Position numbers and translations under genes: made by a program. Under the pieces are notes generated by a model that saw nothing but the letters and a program-made list of their open reading frames with translations, was not told the origin of the DNA and made no database searches. A DNA stretch of 51,969 nt from positions 1 through 51,969 of the forward strand of contig CACCLK010000004.1 of the NCBI GenBank assembly GCA_902546795.1. The letters run 5' to 3'. Source of the stretch: an uncultured Pelagibacteraceae bacterium. GTDB lineage: Bacteria; Pseudomonadota; Alphaproteobacteria; Pelagibacterales; Pelagibacteraceae. Shown here one piece after another: positions 42,191 to 51,092 of the stretch (position 1 is the stretch's first letter; each line of letters starts with the position of its first letter).

Positions 42191-42202
42191 ACAATAAAGT
42201 CT

Positions 42203-42379
42203 ATGAAAAATAAATTGAACACATTAAAAAGGGGTTGTGATACCTGCTTTGGTGATGCTAAAGAGATGCAGTCTGCTTTAAAAAATAGAAAACCTTATAA
42301 TATAAGTTTTGATGAAGCCAAAAAACTATTTTCACCTCTTAAAGATAAAATAGTTAGAAAAATTAAAAAAGATGAGTAA
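42203..42379 (+). CDS. Small CxxC protein (58 aa) inside the iron-transport operon
   Basis: The ATG at 42203 opens 58 codons: MKNKLNTLKRGCDTCFGDAK near the N-terminus and a basic tail VRKIKKDE. Its stop codon lies inside the first codons of fbpB (8-base overlap), a coupling arrangement that supports translation. The pair Cys12-Asp-Thr-Cys15 could bind a metal or be redox active. PYNISFDEAKKLFSPLKDKI looks like an amphipathic helix. No family is recognised. Placement between the iron-binding protein and permease genes suggests a cytosolic iron-linked accessory role (inference). Confidence 0.7.
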   Translation: MKNKLNTLKRGCDTCFGDAKEMQSALKNRKPYNISFDEAKKLFSPLKDKIVRKIKKDE

Positions 42380-43988
42380 ATATAATATTTGGTTTTTTAG
42401 TTCGCTTACTGTCGCCCTCATCGTAGCTTTACCTATTTTAACAGTTTTTTCTAGTTTTTTTCTTGAAACAAGTAACTATTTTAGTGTTTTAAAAAATACA
42501 TTCTTATACGATTATATTTTTAATTCTTTTACTATACTTTTCTTTGTTTTAATTATTACATTTTTCTTAGGAGTTACCGCAGCATACTTTGTCTCATTTT
42601 ATGAGTTTCCATTGTCTAATTTTTTTAGTTGGGCTTTAATTTTAGCCTTTGCAGTTCCTAGCTATATATTTGCTTTCTCTATAATTGCATTTTTTGAAAA
42701 TTATGGAACTGCATTTTCTATCTTAACTTATTTATTTGGCGAAAATAATTATAATCCGTATATACCTAAATTAGATGGAATTTTTGGCTCTGTTTTGTCC
42801 ATTTCTTTCTCTTTATTTCCCTATGTTTATGTTCTGACAAGATCATCATTTTTTTATCAATCAAATAATTATATCGAAGTAGGTCAAAACCTAGGTTTAT
42901 CAGAGAAAGAGACGTTGTTTAAAATAATTTTACCTTCAGCTAGACCCGCAATTATTGCAGGATTAGCTTTAGTAGCGATGGAAACGTTATCAGATTTTGG
43001 AACAGTCGCTTTTTTTAATGTTTCAACGCTAACAACTGGAATATATAACTCTTGGCTTTCTTTTGACGATTTAAATTCAGCCAATCAGATTTCTTTTATT
43101 TTACTTGTTTTTATTTTGGTACTTTTTTCAATAGAAATTTACTCCAGGAAAGAAGCTAAATATCATCAACCTGGTAGAGGCTTCAAACCTATTCAAAAAA
43201 TTAAACTTAATACTAAAAGATCCTTATTGGCCACTGCTTTTTGCTCTATAGTATTTTTTATTAGTTTTATATTTCCAGTATCACAAATGATTTACTGGAC
43301 ATTTAAATTTCCTAAGTATTTTCAGGATATTGATTTATTGAATATTAATTTAAACACTCTTTATTTGGTAATTCTCGCTAGTTTAATTCTGGTTTTTGTC
43401 TCGTTAGTAATAAATTATGGAAATAGAATTTCAAAAAGTAAGATTTTAAATTATTTAACTAATTTTTCAATTTCAGGATATGCCATTCCTGGAATTATAT
43501 TGGCAGTTGCTTTTATCACTTTTTTTTCTACTCTAAGTGAAGTGGTTTCTAATAATCTAAACTTTAAATTAACTAAAGATTTATTTATCGGGTCTATATT
43601 TGGATTAATATTAGCTTATTTTATAAGATTTTTTTCTTTATCATTTAATGGAATTAAATCTAGTTATGAAAAAATAAACAATTCAATTGATGAAAGCGCT
43701 TATTTACTTGGCTATACAAAAGTAAAAACCTTTTCAACTATTCACATCCCACATCTAAAAAATAATATAATCCTAATTATAGTTTTAATTTCGTTAGAAA
43801 TTATTAAGGAACTGCCGATCACCATGATTTTAAGGCCATTTAATTTTGAAACTTTTGCTACGCAAGCCTATGTATTTGCTTCACAAGATTTGCTTGAGGC
43901 AGCTGCTTTACCTTCATTATTTCTTATAGGCTGGGCTACAATCTTTATTTTATTTGCATCAAGATATATACTTTCTAATAAAAATTAA
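42372..43988 (+). CDS. fbpB: Iron(III) ABC transporter permease (fused two-domain)
   Basis: A 538-residue FbpB-type permease containing two permease halves, about twelve membrane helices in total. Two EAA loops are visible: EVGQNLGLSEKETLFKIILP in the first half and ESAYLLGYTKVKTFSTIHIP in the second. ELPITMILRPFNFETFATQA near the C-terminus is typical. It forms the whole iron channel by itself and uses the FbpC ATPase encoded 12 bases downstream. Confidence 0.94.
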   Translation: MSKYNIWFFSSLTVALIVALPILTVFSSFFLETSNYFSVLKNTFLYDYIFNSFTILFFVLIITFFLGVTAAYFVSFYEFPLSNFFSWALILAFAVPSYIFAFSIIAFFENYGTAFSILTYLFGENNYNPYIPKLDGIFGSVLSISFSLFPYVYVLTRSSFFYQSNNYIEVGQNLGLSEKETLFKIILPSARPAIIAGLALVAMETLSDFGTVAFFNVSTLTTGIYNSWLSFDDLNSANQISFILLVFILVLFSIEIYSRKEAKYHQPGRGFKPIQKIKLNTKRSLLATAFCSIVFFISFIFPVSQMIYWTFKFPKYFQDIDLLNINLNTLYLVILASLILVFVSLVINYGNRISKSKILNYLTNFSISGYAIPGIILAVAFITFFSTLSEVVSNNLNFKLTKDLFIGSIFGLILAYFIRFFSLSFNGIKSSYEKINNSIDESAYLLGYTKVKTFSTIHIPHLKNNIILIIVLISLEIIKELPITMILRPFNFETFATQAYVFASQDLLEAAALPSLFLIGWATIFILFASRYILSNKN

Positions 43989-44000
43989 TATAATCCAAAT

Positions 44001-45068
44001 ATGTCAAAAGCTTTTCTAGAGATTAGAAACGGTAATTTTTTTGCGAGTGACAAAAATAAAGTCACTAATGTGAACCTTGTTGTAGAAAATAGAGGTGAAA
44101 TAGTATCTTTACTTGGGCCATCAGGAGTTGGAAAAACAACAATTTTGAGAACTATTGCCGGTTTGCAAAAAATTCACTCTGGAGAAATTAAACTTAATGG
44201 AGAAATAATTTCATCAGATAAAATCCATATTGAGCCTGAAAAAAGAAATATTGCCTTATCTTTTCAGGACAACTCTCTTTTTCCTAATTATAAAGTAATA
44301 GACAACATCAATTTTGGAAAAAAAAGATCTAATGGCAATTCCTCTTTTAAGACGGAAGAAATTATTAAGATTCTTCATATTGAGCAAATTTTAAATAAAT
44401 ACCCTCATCAAATAAGTGCTGGCGAGGCCCAAAGAGTTTCTCTTGCAAGATCTCTTGTTTCAAAACCAAATTTATTGCTTTTAGATGAGCCATTTTCAAA
44501 TATCGATCAGAATCTAAAAGAAGAAATTCAATATTCAGTTAAAAGATTAATTAAAAAATTTAACTTAACGACAATTATAGTAACTCATGACTCCTACGAA
44601 GCTTTCTCTTTGGCTGACAAATGTGGAGTAATATTAAATCAGGAACTGAAACAATTCGATGTTCCTTATAATGTTCACCACGAACCAAACTCTATTGAGG
44701 TTGCAAAATTTTTGAATAAAGGAGTTTTCATAGACGTGAAAGTAGTCAACAGTGATTGTGCTGTTCATAGCCTTAGACACAAAGAACTTGGTGAGATTAG
44801 AGGAAAATTGTTAGGAAATTTTCCTTCAGGAGCTAATGTAAAACTCCTTTTACAACCTGAAGATTTAATACACGACGATCAAAGCAAATTGAAACTTGAA
44901 GTAGTAGATAGAAAATTTAGGGGTACAAATTTTGTTTACACATTAAAAACTGAAAAAGGAGAGCAAATTCCAGTCTTTGTTCACTCTCATCATATTCATC
45001 AACATGAGAGATCTGAAAAATTTGGAATTAAGACTCCAATTTTTATTGATCACTTAGTATGTTTTTGA
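44001..45068 (+). CDS. fbpC: Iron(III) ABC transporter ATP-binding protein
   Basis: A 355-residue ATPase: Walker A GPSGVGKTT, Q-loop SFQDNSLFPNY, Walker B LLLLDEPFSNID and switch His in VTHDSYEAF. The signature is ISAGEAQRVSLARSL rather than LSGGQ, a variant common in FbpC-type proteins. A C-terminal TOBE-like domain follows residue ~235 (LLLQPEDLIHDD) and ends with a His-rich stretch VHSHHIHQHE, which could sense metal. Last gene of the iron operon; tRNA-Arg follows 28 bases later. Confidence 0.93.
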   Translation: MSKAFLEIRNGNFFASDKNKVTNVNLVVENRGEIVSLLGPSGVGKTTILRTIAGLQKIHSGEIKLNGEIISSDKIHIEPEKRNIALSFQDNSLFPNYKVIDNINFGKKRSNGNSSFKTEEIIKILHIEQILNKYPHQISAGEAQRVSLARSLVSKPNLLLLDEPFSNIDQNLKEEIQYSVKRLIKKFNLTTIIVTHDSYEAFSLADKCGVILNQELKQFDVPYNVHHEPNSIEVAKFLNKGVFIDVKVVNSDCAVHSLRHKELGEIRGKLLGNFPSGANVKLLLQPEDLIHDDQSKLKLEVVDRKFRGTNFVYTLKTEKGEQIPVFVHSHHIHQHERSEKFGIKTPIFIDHLVCF

Positions 45069-45096
45069 TACGGATAAATGTAATTTACTTATTCTT

Positions 45097-45173
45097 GCGC
45101 CCTTAGCTCAGCTGGATAGAGCATCGGTTTTCTAAACCGAGGGTCGTAGGTTCGAATCCTTCAGGGCGCGCCA
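45097..45173 (+). tRNA. tRNA-Arg (anticodon UCU)
   Basis: The acceptor stem GCGCCCT (45097-45103) pairs with AGGGCGC (45163-45169), followed by G and encoded CCA. The D-arm TAGCTCAGCTGGATAGAGCA and T-arm with GGTTCGAATCC are canonical. The anticodon stem TCGGT/ACCGA encloses TTTCTAA, so the anticodon is TCT, reading AGA/AGG arginine codons, heavily used in this AT-rich genome. Confidence 0.97.
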
Positions 45174-45175
45174 AA

Positions 45176-45616
45176 TCAGTTGTCTAGTTCAATTAATTTT
45201 TTTTTTAATTTTTTTGGTAAATTATTAAACCAAGACTCTTCCTCTCCAGATCGAGGTAGTATCTCACCATATTCAATCATTTGAGCAGGTGGTAAATCTA
45301 CAATGTAAACCCAAATTTTATCCCTACTTAACCCAGAATTTTGAATTAAAGTATCTCTTAATTTTTTTATTAATTTATCTTTTATTTCCTCACTTCTACC
45401 AGCTCTTATTTGCCCATTAAGGAATAATTGTTTTTTTTTCACAGATTTTCCACCCATAAAGTGGTAGTTTTTTTTATTTTCAACAAAGATTACTTGTGCA
45501 AAAAAAGATTTAGCACCTGTAACTTTTTCGTGTACTGAGGTTATGCCTTTAGCAATTTTATTTTTTTTTTGTTTTGTTAAAGTAAAATTTGAATATTTAA
45601 CCGTGTAAGTAGGCAT
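45176..45616 (-). CDS. Tautomerase-superfamily protein, cis-CaaD/Cg10062-like
   Basis: A 146-residue protein of the cis-3-chloroacrylic acid dehalogenase group. After Met removal the N-terminal Pro1 is the catalytic base/acid. Numbering from Pro1, His28 (TSVHEK), Arg70 and Arg73 (IRAGR), Tyr103 (IWVYIV) and Glu114 (QMIEYG) all fall exactly at the positions of the six catalytic residues of cis-CaaD. The end EILPRSGEEESWFNNL is also shared. Cg10062 has the same six residues with other activity, so dehalogenation is not assured. It ends 3 bases from the convergent tRNA. Confidence 0.9.
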   Translation of the reverse strand: MPTYTVKYSNFTLTKQKKNKIAKGITSVHEKVTGAKSFFAQVIFVENKKNYHFMGGKSVKKKQLFLNGQIRAGRSEEIKDKLIKKLRDTLIQNSGLSRDKIWVYIVDLPPAQMIEYGEILPRSGEEESWFNNLPKKLKKKLIELDN

Positions 45617-45763
45617 AATTCATTATACTGGTTTAGCTTGAAATAAATAAGATTTATAAGGTTGTAAAAATCTTTATCTAGTGGAATTTTTAAAAACTAT
45701 CAATATATGGTAGATACATTAAGTATTGTTGAAATTGATTTTATATTGAGGATAATGAAGCAA

Positions 45764-45798
45764 TTTTGAATATTAATTCAAAATATTGTTAACAATAT
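45764..45798. promoter_or_regulatory. Two adjacent palindromes upstream of aapJ
   Basis: TTTTGAAT (45764-45771) and ATTCAAAA (45776-45783) flank ATTA. Immediately next is the perfect 16-base palindrome ATATTGTTAACAATAT (45783-45798). They end just before the ribosome site GAGAGGA (~45803). They could be a repressor operator or a leader hairpin. The remaining upstream sequence (45617-45763) shows no gene or RNA that I can recognise. Confidence 0.5.
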
Positions 45799-45819
45799 AA
45801 AAGAGAGGAAATCATAAAT

Positions 45820-46866
45820 ATGATGAAATCAATTAAAACTTTGGTTTTAGTTACATTTGCTTCTTTGCTTTTGGTCGCTTGCGGTCAAGGTGGTGGAGGT
45901 GCAGGTTCAAAAAAATCTAAAACTTTAGAAAACACAAAGAAAGCTGGTTTTGTAAAGTGTGGAGTTTCTGAAGGAGTCCCGGGATTTTCTAATGCAGATG
46001 CATCAGGAAATTGGACAGGGATAGATGTTGATGTATGTAGAGCTGTAGCAGCAGCTGTATTGGGAGATGCTGATAAAGTTAAATACACACCATTAAGTGC
46101 TAAAGAAAGATTCACTGCTTTAAATTCTGGCGAAATAGATATTTTATCTAGAAACACTACTTGGACTTTATCAAGAGACGCTGACATTGGTTTAACATTT
46201 GTTGGAGTCAATTTCTATGATGGACAAGGTTTTATGGTAAGAAAATCTTCTGGAATAAATTCTGTGAATGAATTCAAAGATGGCATAGTTGCATGTACTA
46301 ACATAGGTACAACAACTGAACTTAACATGAGAGACTTTTTTAACTCAAAAAATGTTAAATATGAGCCACTTGGATTTGAAAGCGCGGATGAAGTTGTTCA
46401 AGCTTATGACGCAGGCAGATGTGATACTTACACAACTGATAAATCTGGTCTAGCTGCACAAAGAACAAAAATGAAGGATCCTTCTGAGCATAAAGTGTTA
46501 CCAGAAACAATTTCTAAAGAACCATTAGGTCCTGTTGTAAGACAAGGCGATAATGTTTGGGAAGATATTGTAAGATGGTCTTTAAATACATTTATTGAAG
46601 CAGAAGAATATGGAGTTACTTCAAAAAACGCGTCTAGCTTAAAAGACTCAGATAATCCTGCTATTAAAAGACTAGTTGGGGCAGAGGGAGAACTTGGAGC
46701 TGCTTTTGGTCTAGATAATGAATGGAGCTTAAGAATTATTGAGCAAGTTGGAAACTATGGTGAAAGTTACAAAAAGCACCTTGGTGATACAGGAATTATG
46801 CCGAACAGAGGTCCAAATCAACTTTGGACTAAAGGCGGAATTCTATATGTTCCACCTGCACGATAA
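45820..46866 (+). CDS. aapJ: General L-amino acid ABC transporter substrate-binding protein
   Basis: A 348-residue AapJ/BztA-type binding protein (YhdW family). The N-terminus has a lipobox, LLLVAC, with Cys21 followed by GQGGGGAG, so it is probably a lipoprotein. VKCGVSEGVPGFSNADASGN and GIDVDVCRAVAAAVLGD are family blocks and DAGRCDTYTTDKSGLAAQR completes the fold. It binds a broad range of L-amino acids for AapQM. The second in-frame ATG (45823) could also be the start. A terminator follows. Confidence 0.95.
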   Translation: MMKSIKTLVLVTFASLLLVACGQGGGGAGSKKSKTLENTKKAGFVKCGVSEGVPGFSNADASGNWTGIDVDVCRAVAAAVLGDADKVKYTPLSAKERFTALNSGEIDILSRNTTWTLSRDADIGLTFVGVNFYDGQGFMVRKSSGINSVNEFKDGIVACTNIGTTTELNMRDFFNSKNVKYEPLGFESADEVVQAYDAGRCDTYTTDKSGLAAQRTKMKDPSEHKVLPETISKEPLGPVVRQGDNVWEDIVRWSLNTFIEAEEYGVTSKNASSLKDSDNPAIKRLVGAEGELGAAFGLDNEWSLRIIEQVGNYGESYKKHLGDTGIMPNRGPNQLWTKGGILYVPPAR

Positions 46867-46880
46867 TCTTTAAATAAATT

Positions 46881-46913
46881 AAAAAGGGCTGGATTTATTC
46901 AGCCCTTTTTTTT
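46881..46913 (+). terminator. Intrinsic terminator between aapJ and aapQ
   Basis: AAAAAGGGCTG (46881-46891) pairs with CAGCCCTTTTT (46900-46910) around an 8-base loop, with the T tract continuing beyond. It is 14 bases after the aapJ stop and about 20 bases before aapQ. Confidence 0.93.
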
Positions 46914-46931
46914 ATTCTCAATATATAATCT

Positions 46932-48107
46932 ATGAACTTTAAAAATATTCGTATTCAAAATAAAAAAATAAGAAACTTAATACCGCAATTCATAACGATT
47001 GCTATATTGCTCTCAACCATAATATATTTTGTCACTAATGCTCAAATTAACATGGACAACAGAGGTATAGCCTTTGGATTTGGTTTTTTAAAACAAGAAG
47101 CTTCATTTGATATTACTTTTTCACTTATAGATTATGATGGATCCTATTCTTATGCCAGAGCTTTTCTTGTAGGATTATTAAACACAATTTTAGTATCCGT
47201 AATTGGAATTTTTTTTGCTACTTTACTAGGAGTAATCATTGGTGTTTCAAGATTATCTGAAAACTATTTGATTGCAAAGGTAGCTGAATGGTATGTTGAA
47301 ATTTTTAGAAATATTCCTCTTATATTGCAAATATTTTTTTGGTATTTTGCAGCTTTGAGAGCGTTACCTCTTCCTAACGAAGCAATTAACTTTAATGATA
47401 TTTCTTTTTTGACAGTAAAAGGTTTTTATGTTCCAAAATTTATATGGACAAATTTTAATATTTTTTTAATTTCAATAATTGGTGCAATTATAGCAATTTA
47501 TTTTTTTTACAAATTTTCTAAAAAGCAAAGAGAACAATTTGGTAAACAGCTGCCGACTGCTTCGATATCACTATTAATTTTTTTAACATTTCCATTAATA
47601 TCATTTCTTTTTTTTGGAGTAACACTTTCGTTTGAGTACCCTGTTTTAAAACAACTTTCACCTACAATTTTTACTTTTGAGGGAGGACTAAATATAATTC
47701 CTGAACTATTGGCTTTGGCTTTATCTTTATCCATGTACACAGCAACTTTTATTGCAGAAAATGTAAGAGCGGGAATACTGGGAGTAAACAAAGGACAAAA
47801 GGAGGCTGCCGCCAGCATAGGATTAAATAAAAATCAAATTTTAAAGTTAGTAGTGATGCCACAGGCCTTGAGAATTATTATTCCACCTACAACAAATCAA
47901 TATCTGAATTTAACAAAAAATTCATCTTTAGCCGCAGCAATAGCTTATCCAGATATAGTTTTAGTTTTTGCAGGAACTGCTTTGATGCAAACAGGTAGGG
48001 CTATTGAGATAATATCAATTACAATGCTTACCTATTTAACTTTAAGCGTCTCAATTTCGATATTTATGAACTGGTATAATAAAAAAATGGCAATCAAGGA
48101 AAAATAA
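46932..48107 (+). CDS. aapQ: General L-amino acid ABC transporter permease AapQ
   Basis: A 391-residue permease of the AapQ/BztB type, longer than simple polar amino acid permeases. The first membrane helix is at ~18-36, GIAFGFGFLKQEASFDI is a periplasmic block, then FRNIPLILQIFFWYFA. The EAA loop is GQKEAAASIGLNKNQILKLV and QYLNLTKNSSLAAAIAYPD is highly typical. Its last base overlaps aapM. It forms a heterodimeric channel with AapM. Confidence 0.95.
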   Translation: MNFKNIRIQNKKIRNLIPQFITIAILLSTIIYFVTNAQINMDNRGIAFGFGFLKQEASFDITFSLIDYDGSYSYARAFLVGLLNTILVSVIGIFFATLLGVIIGVSRLSENYLIAKVAEWYVEIFRNIPLILQIFFWYFAALRALPLPNEAINFNDISFLTVKGFYVPKFIWTNFNIFLISIIGAIIAIYFFYKFSKKQREQFGKQLPTASISLLIFLTFPLISFLFFGVTLSFEYPVLKQLSPTIFTFEGGLNIIPELLALALSLSMYTATFIAENVRAGILGVNKGQKEAAASIGLNKNQILKLVVMPQALRIIIPPTTNQYLNLTKNSSLAAAIAYPDIVLVFAGTALMQTGRAIEIISITMLTYLTLSVSISIFMNWYNKKMAIKEK

Positions 48108-49357
48108 TGAACACTCTTAAACCTTCAAAACATAACATTAAAACTTATTTACCGGCCGGAATTATTCTTATTGCGTTTAGTTTTTTAGATGTAATTATGA
48201 ATTCTTTTTTTCAAATTGATTTAGTAGGCTTCTTTCCAGGAATAATAAGCTACTTTTTTCCATTAATAATAGGATTTATTGGTTTATATCTAATTAGGGT
48301 AGAGTTTAGTGGTGTTAGAAATTTAGATATATTGAATAAAAATATCAATTCAAATAATTTTAATGCCGTCTTAACTCTTCTCACATTATTCGTAATTTTA
48401 AAGTCAATTTCACCTTTAATTAACTGGTTTTTTCTAGAAGCAAATTTTGTTGGGAATTCCAAAGAAGATTGCACAGGTGATGGCGCCTGTTGGGTATTTA
48501 TCAAAGTTTGGTTTAGAAGATTAATTTACGGCATGTACCCAGATCCAGAACAATGGAGAATAAATACTGCTTTTTTATTACTTTTTACTTTAGTAGGAAT
48601 TACTTTCTTTGCTCCAGCAAAAATAAAAAAATACTTTATTTTATTTCTTATATTTGTTTATCCTTTTATAGGTATAAAATTAATCGGTGGTGGCGACTTT
48701 GGTCTTACTTATGTAGAGACCGCAGCTTGGGGCGGATTATCACTTACCTTTATAATTTCAGCTTTTGCAATAATTTTTTGTTTTCCTATAGGAGTTTTTT
48801 TAGCCCTAGGCCGAAGATCAAATCTACCTGCGATTAAATATATTTCTATTGGCTTTATTGAACTTTGGAGAGGGGTGCCTTTAATCACAGTTTTATTTAT
48901 GGCTTCGGTAATGTTTCCAATGTTTTTGCCTGATGGTACCTTTATTGATAAATTAATAAGAGTTCTGTTTGCAATTACTATGTTTGAGGCCGCTTATATG
49001 GCCGAAGTTGTGAGAGGAGGTCTGCAAGCTTTACCAAAAGGTCAATATGAAGCCGCGAGATCTTTAGGTATGGGTTATTGGCGGATGAATTTTTTAATTA
49101 TATTACCGCAAGCATTAAAGCTAGTGATACCTGGGATCGCAAATACGCTTCTAGCCTTAGTGAAAGACACGCCTTTGATCTTCGTTGTAGGGTTGATGGA
49201 ACTAGCTGGTATGATACGTTTAGCTAAAACTAACCCAAATTGGCTTGGAATGGCTATGGAGGGCTATGTTTTTGCAGGTTTAGTTTTCTGGATAATTTGT
49301 TATGCTATGAGTAGATATAGCCAAAATTTAGAAAAAAAATTAAGTACAGAAAGATAA
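48107..49357 (+). CDS. aapM: General L-amino acid ABC transporter permease AapM
   Basis: A 416-residue partner permease. The [20 protein letters not shown] block and [20 protein letters not shown] are AapM marks. The EAA loop is [20 protein letters not shown] and [20 protein letters not shown] follows. About eight membrane helices are apparent, including N-terminal ones beyond the core domain. It is coupled to aapQ by a one-base overlap; aapP starts 1 base after its stop. Confidence 0.95.
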   Translation: MNTLKPSKHNIKTYLPAGIILIAFSFLDVIMNSFFQIDLVGFFPGIISYFFPLIIGFIGLYLIRVEFSGVRNLDILNKNINSNNFNAVLTLLTLFVILKSISPLINWFFLEANFVGNSKEDCTGDGACWVFIKVWFRRLIYGMYPDPEQWRINTAFLLLFTLVGITFFAPAKIKKYFILFLIFVYPFIGIKLIGGGDFGLTYVETAAWGGLSLTFIISAFAIIFCFPIGVFLALGRRSNLPAIKYISIGFIELWRGVPLITVLFMASVMFPMFLPDGTFIDKLIRVLFAITMFEAAYMAEVVRGGLQALPKGQYEAARSLGMGYWRMNFLIILPQALKLVIPGIANTLLALVKDTPLIFVVGLMELAGMIRLAKTNPNWLGMAMEGYVFAGLVFWIICYAMSRYSQNLEKKLSTER

Positions 49358-49358
49358 A

Positions 49359-50090
49359 ATGAAAAAGATAATTGAACTCAAAAATGTAAACAAATGGTTT
49401 GATAAATTTCAAGCCCTGAAAGACGTTAGCCTTGAAGTAAATCAGCAGGAAAAAATAGTTATTTGTGGACCGTCCGGATCAGGAAAATCAACTTTGATAA
49501 GATGCATAAATCGTCTTGAAGAACATCAAGAAGGACAAATAATAGTTGATGGTAATGAGATATCAGAAAATACAAAAGATATAGAAAAAATTAGAGCTGA
49601 AGTAGGAATGGTGTTTCAACAATTTAATTTATTTCCGCATTTATCAATTTTAGACAACTGTACTTTAGCGCCAATTTGGGTAAAAAAAATGCCCAAGAAA
49701 AAAGCAGAAGAAATTGCAATGCAAAATCTAGAAAGAGTACAGATTGCAGATCAAGCTAAAAAATTTCCAGGTCAACTTTCAGGCGGACAGCAACAAAGAT
49801 CAGCTTTAGCTCGTGCTCTATGTATGGAACCAAAAATTATGTTATTTGATGAACCGACTTCAGCGCTTGATCCAGAAATGATTAAAGAAGTTTTAGATGC
49901 GATGGTTGATCTAGCAAAAGCTGGCATGACGATGATCGTTGTAACTCATGAGATGGGATTTGCTAAAGAAGTTGCAGACAATATGATTTTTATGGATGAA
50001 GGGAGAATTGTAGAAAAAGCAAAAACAAAAGATTTTTTTGACAACCCTAAGTCAGATAGAACTAAGTTGTTCTTAAGCCAAATTTTATAA
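49359..50090 (+). CDS. aapP: General L-amino acid ABC transporter ATPase AapP
   Basis: A 243-residue polar amino acid ATPase: Walker [11 protein letters not shown]-loop [10 protein letters not shown], signature [15 protein letters not shown], Walker [14 protein letters not shown] and switch His in [14 protein letters not shown]. All motifs are intact, consistent with a homodimer driving AapQM. The last bases overlap the convergent cysteine synthase gene by 6. Confidence 0.96.
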   Translation: MKKIIELKNVNKWFDKFQALKDVSLEVNQQEKIVICGPSGSGKSTLIRCINRLEEHQEGQIIVDGNEISENTKDIEKIRAEVGMVFQQFNLFPHLSILDNCTLAPIWVKKMPKKKAEEIAMQNLERVQIADQAKKFPGQLSGGQQQRSALARALCMEPKIMLFDEPTSALDPEMIKEVLDAMVDLAKAGMTMIVVTHEMGFAKEVADNMIFMDEGRIVEKAKTKDFFDNPKSDRTKLFLSQIL

Positions 50091-51080
50091 CCAGGTTGGA
50101 ATAGGTAATTTTTTACTTTTAAGAAATTCTCTATTAAAAATTTTACTAGCATATCTCTCTCCTTTGTCGCACAAAATTGTAACAATATTTTTTCCAGGAC
50201 CGAGTTCTTTGGCTAGCCTCATTGCACCGCAGATATTTATTCCAGAAGAACCACCCAAAACTATATTCTGATTTTCAATTAAATTAAAAACCACCTTCAA
50301 TGCTTCAGTATCATCTATTTGATAAGCATAGTCGATAATAGCTTTTTCAAAATTTTTAGTTATTCTACCGGTGCCAATACCTTCTGTTATCGAATTTCCT
50401 GAACTTTCAAGCTTATTTTTTTTGATATAAGAGTATAATGAAGATCCCATAGGATCAGAAAGTCCTATCTTGATATTTTTATTCTTACTTTTAAGGCCAA
50501 TAGAAACACCAGCAAGAGTACCCCCAGTCCCGACTGCACAGATAAAACCGTCTACTTTTCCAGATGTTTGTGTCCATATCTCTTCAGCAGTGGTTTGAAT
50601 GTGCGCTTCAGCATTTATAGTATTGTCAAATTGATTTGCCCAAATAACACCATTCTTATTTTCTTTTTCTAAATCCTCAGCAATTTTTTTTGAGATTTTT
50701 ATGTAATTCTTAGGATTGCTGTATGGCACTGCTTCTACTTCGACTAATTCAGCCCCAAGTTTTTTTAAAGTTTCTTTTTTTTCTATAGACTGTGTTTTGG
50801 GTATTACAATTTTGAGCTTAAAACCATACTCTTTGCAAACAACAGCTAAACCAATACCAGTATTTCCAGCTGTTCCCTCGACTACTATTCCCCCTTTTTT
50901 AATCTTTTTATTTTTTATTGCTTGATTAATTATAAATAAAGCGGCTCTATCTTTAACGGACTCCCCAGGATTATAAAACTCTGCCTTACCGTAGATATTA
51001 CAATTAGTTAATTCTGAGGGTTGTTTTAACTTTATTAATGGTGTATTTCCAATTTGGTTAATAATACTATTCGTTTCCAT
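50085..51080 (-). CDS. cysK: Cysteine synthase (PLP-dependent, CysK/CBS family)
   Basis: A 331-residue fold-type II PLP enzyme. IGNTPLIKL opens the domain, Lys43 in NPGESVKDR is the cofactor lysine, [12 protein letters not shown] is the substrate (Asn) loop and [11 protein letters not shown] holds the phosphate. It should make L-cysteine from O-acetylserine and sulfide, though related enzymes use other acceptors. No regulatory CBS domain is attached. It is divergent from the DUF6134-like gene across 12 bases. Confidence 0.9.
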   Translation of the reverse strand: METNSIINQIGNTPLIKLKQPSELTNCNIYGKAEFYNPGESVKDRAALFIINQAIKNKKIKKGGIVVEGTAGNTGIGLAVVCKEYGFKLKIVIPKTQSIEKKETLKKLGAELVEVEAVPYSNPKNYIKISKKIAEDLEKENKNGVIWANQFDNTINAEAHIQTTAEEIWTQTSGKVDGFICAVGTGGTLAGVSIGLKSKNKNIKIGLSDPMGSSLYSYIKKNKLESSGNSITEGIGTGRITKNFEKAIIDYAYQIDDTEALKVVFNLIENQNIVLGGSSGINICGAMRLAKELGPGKNIVTILCDKGERYASKIFNREFLKSKKLPIPTWL

Positions 51081-51092
51081 AATTAAAAATAT

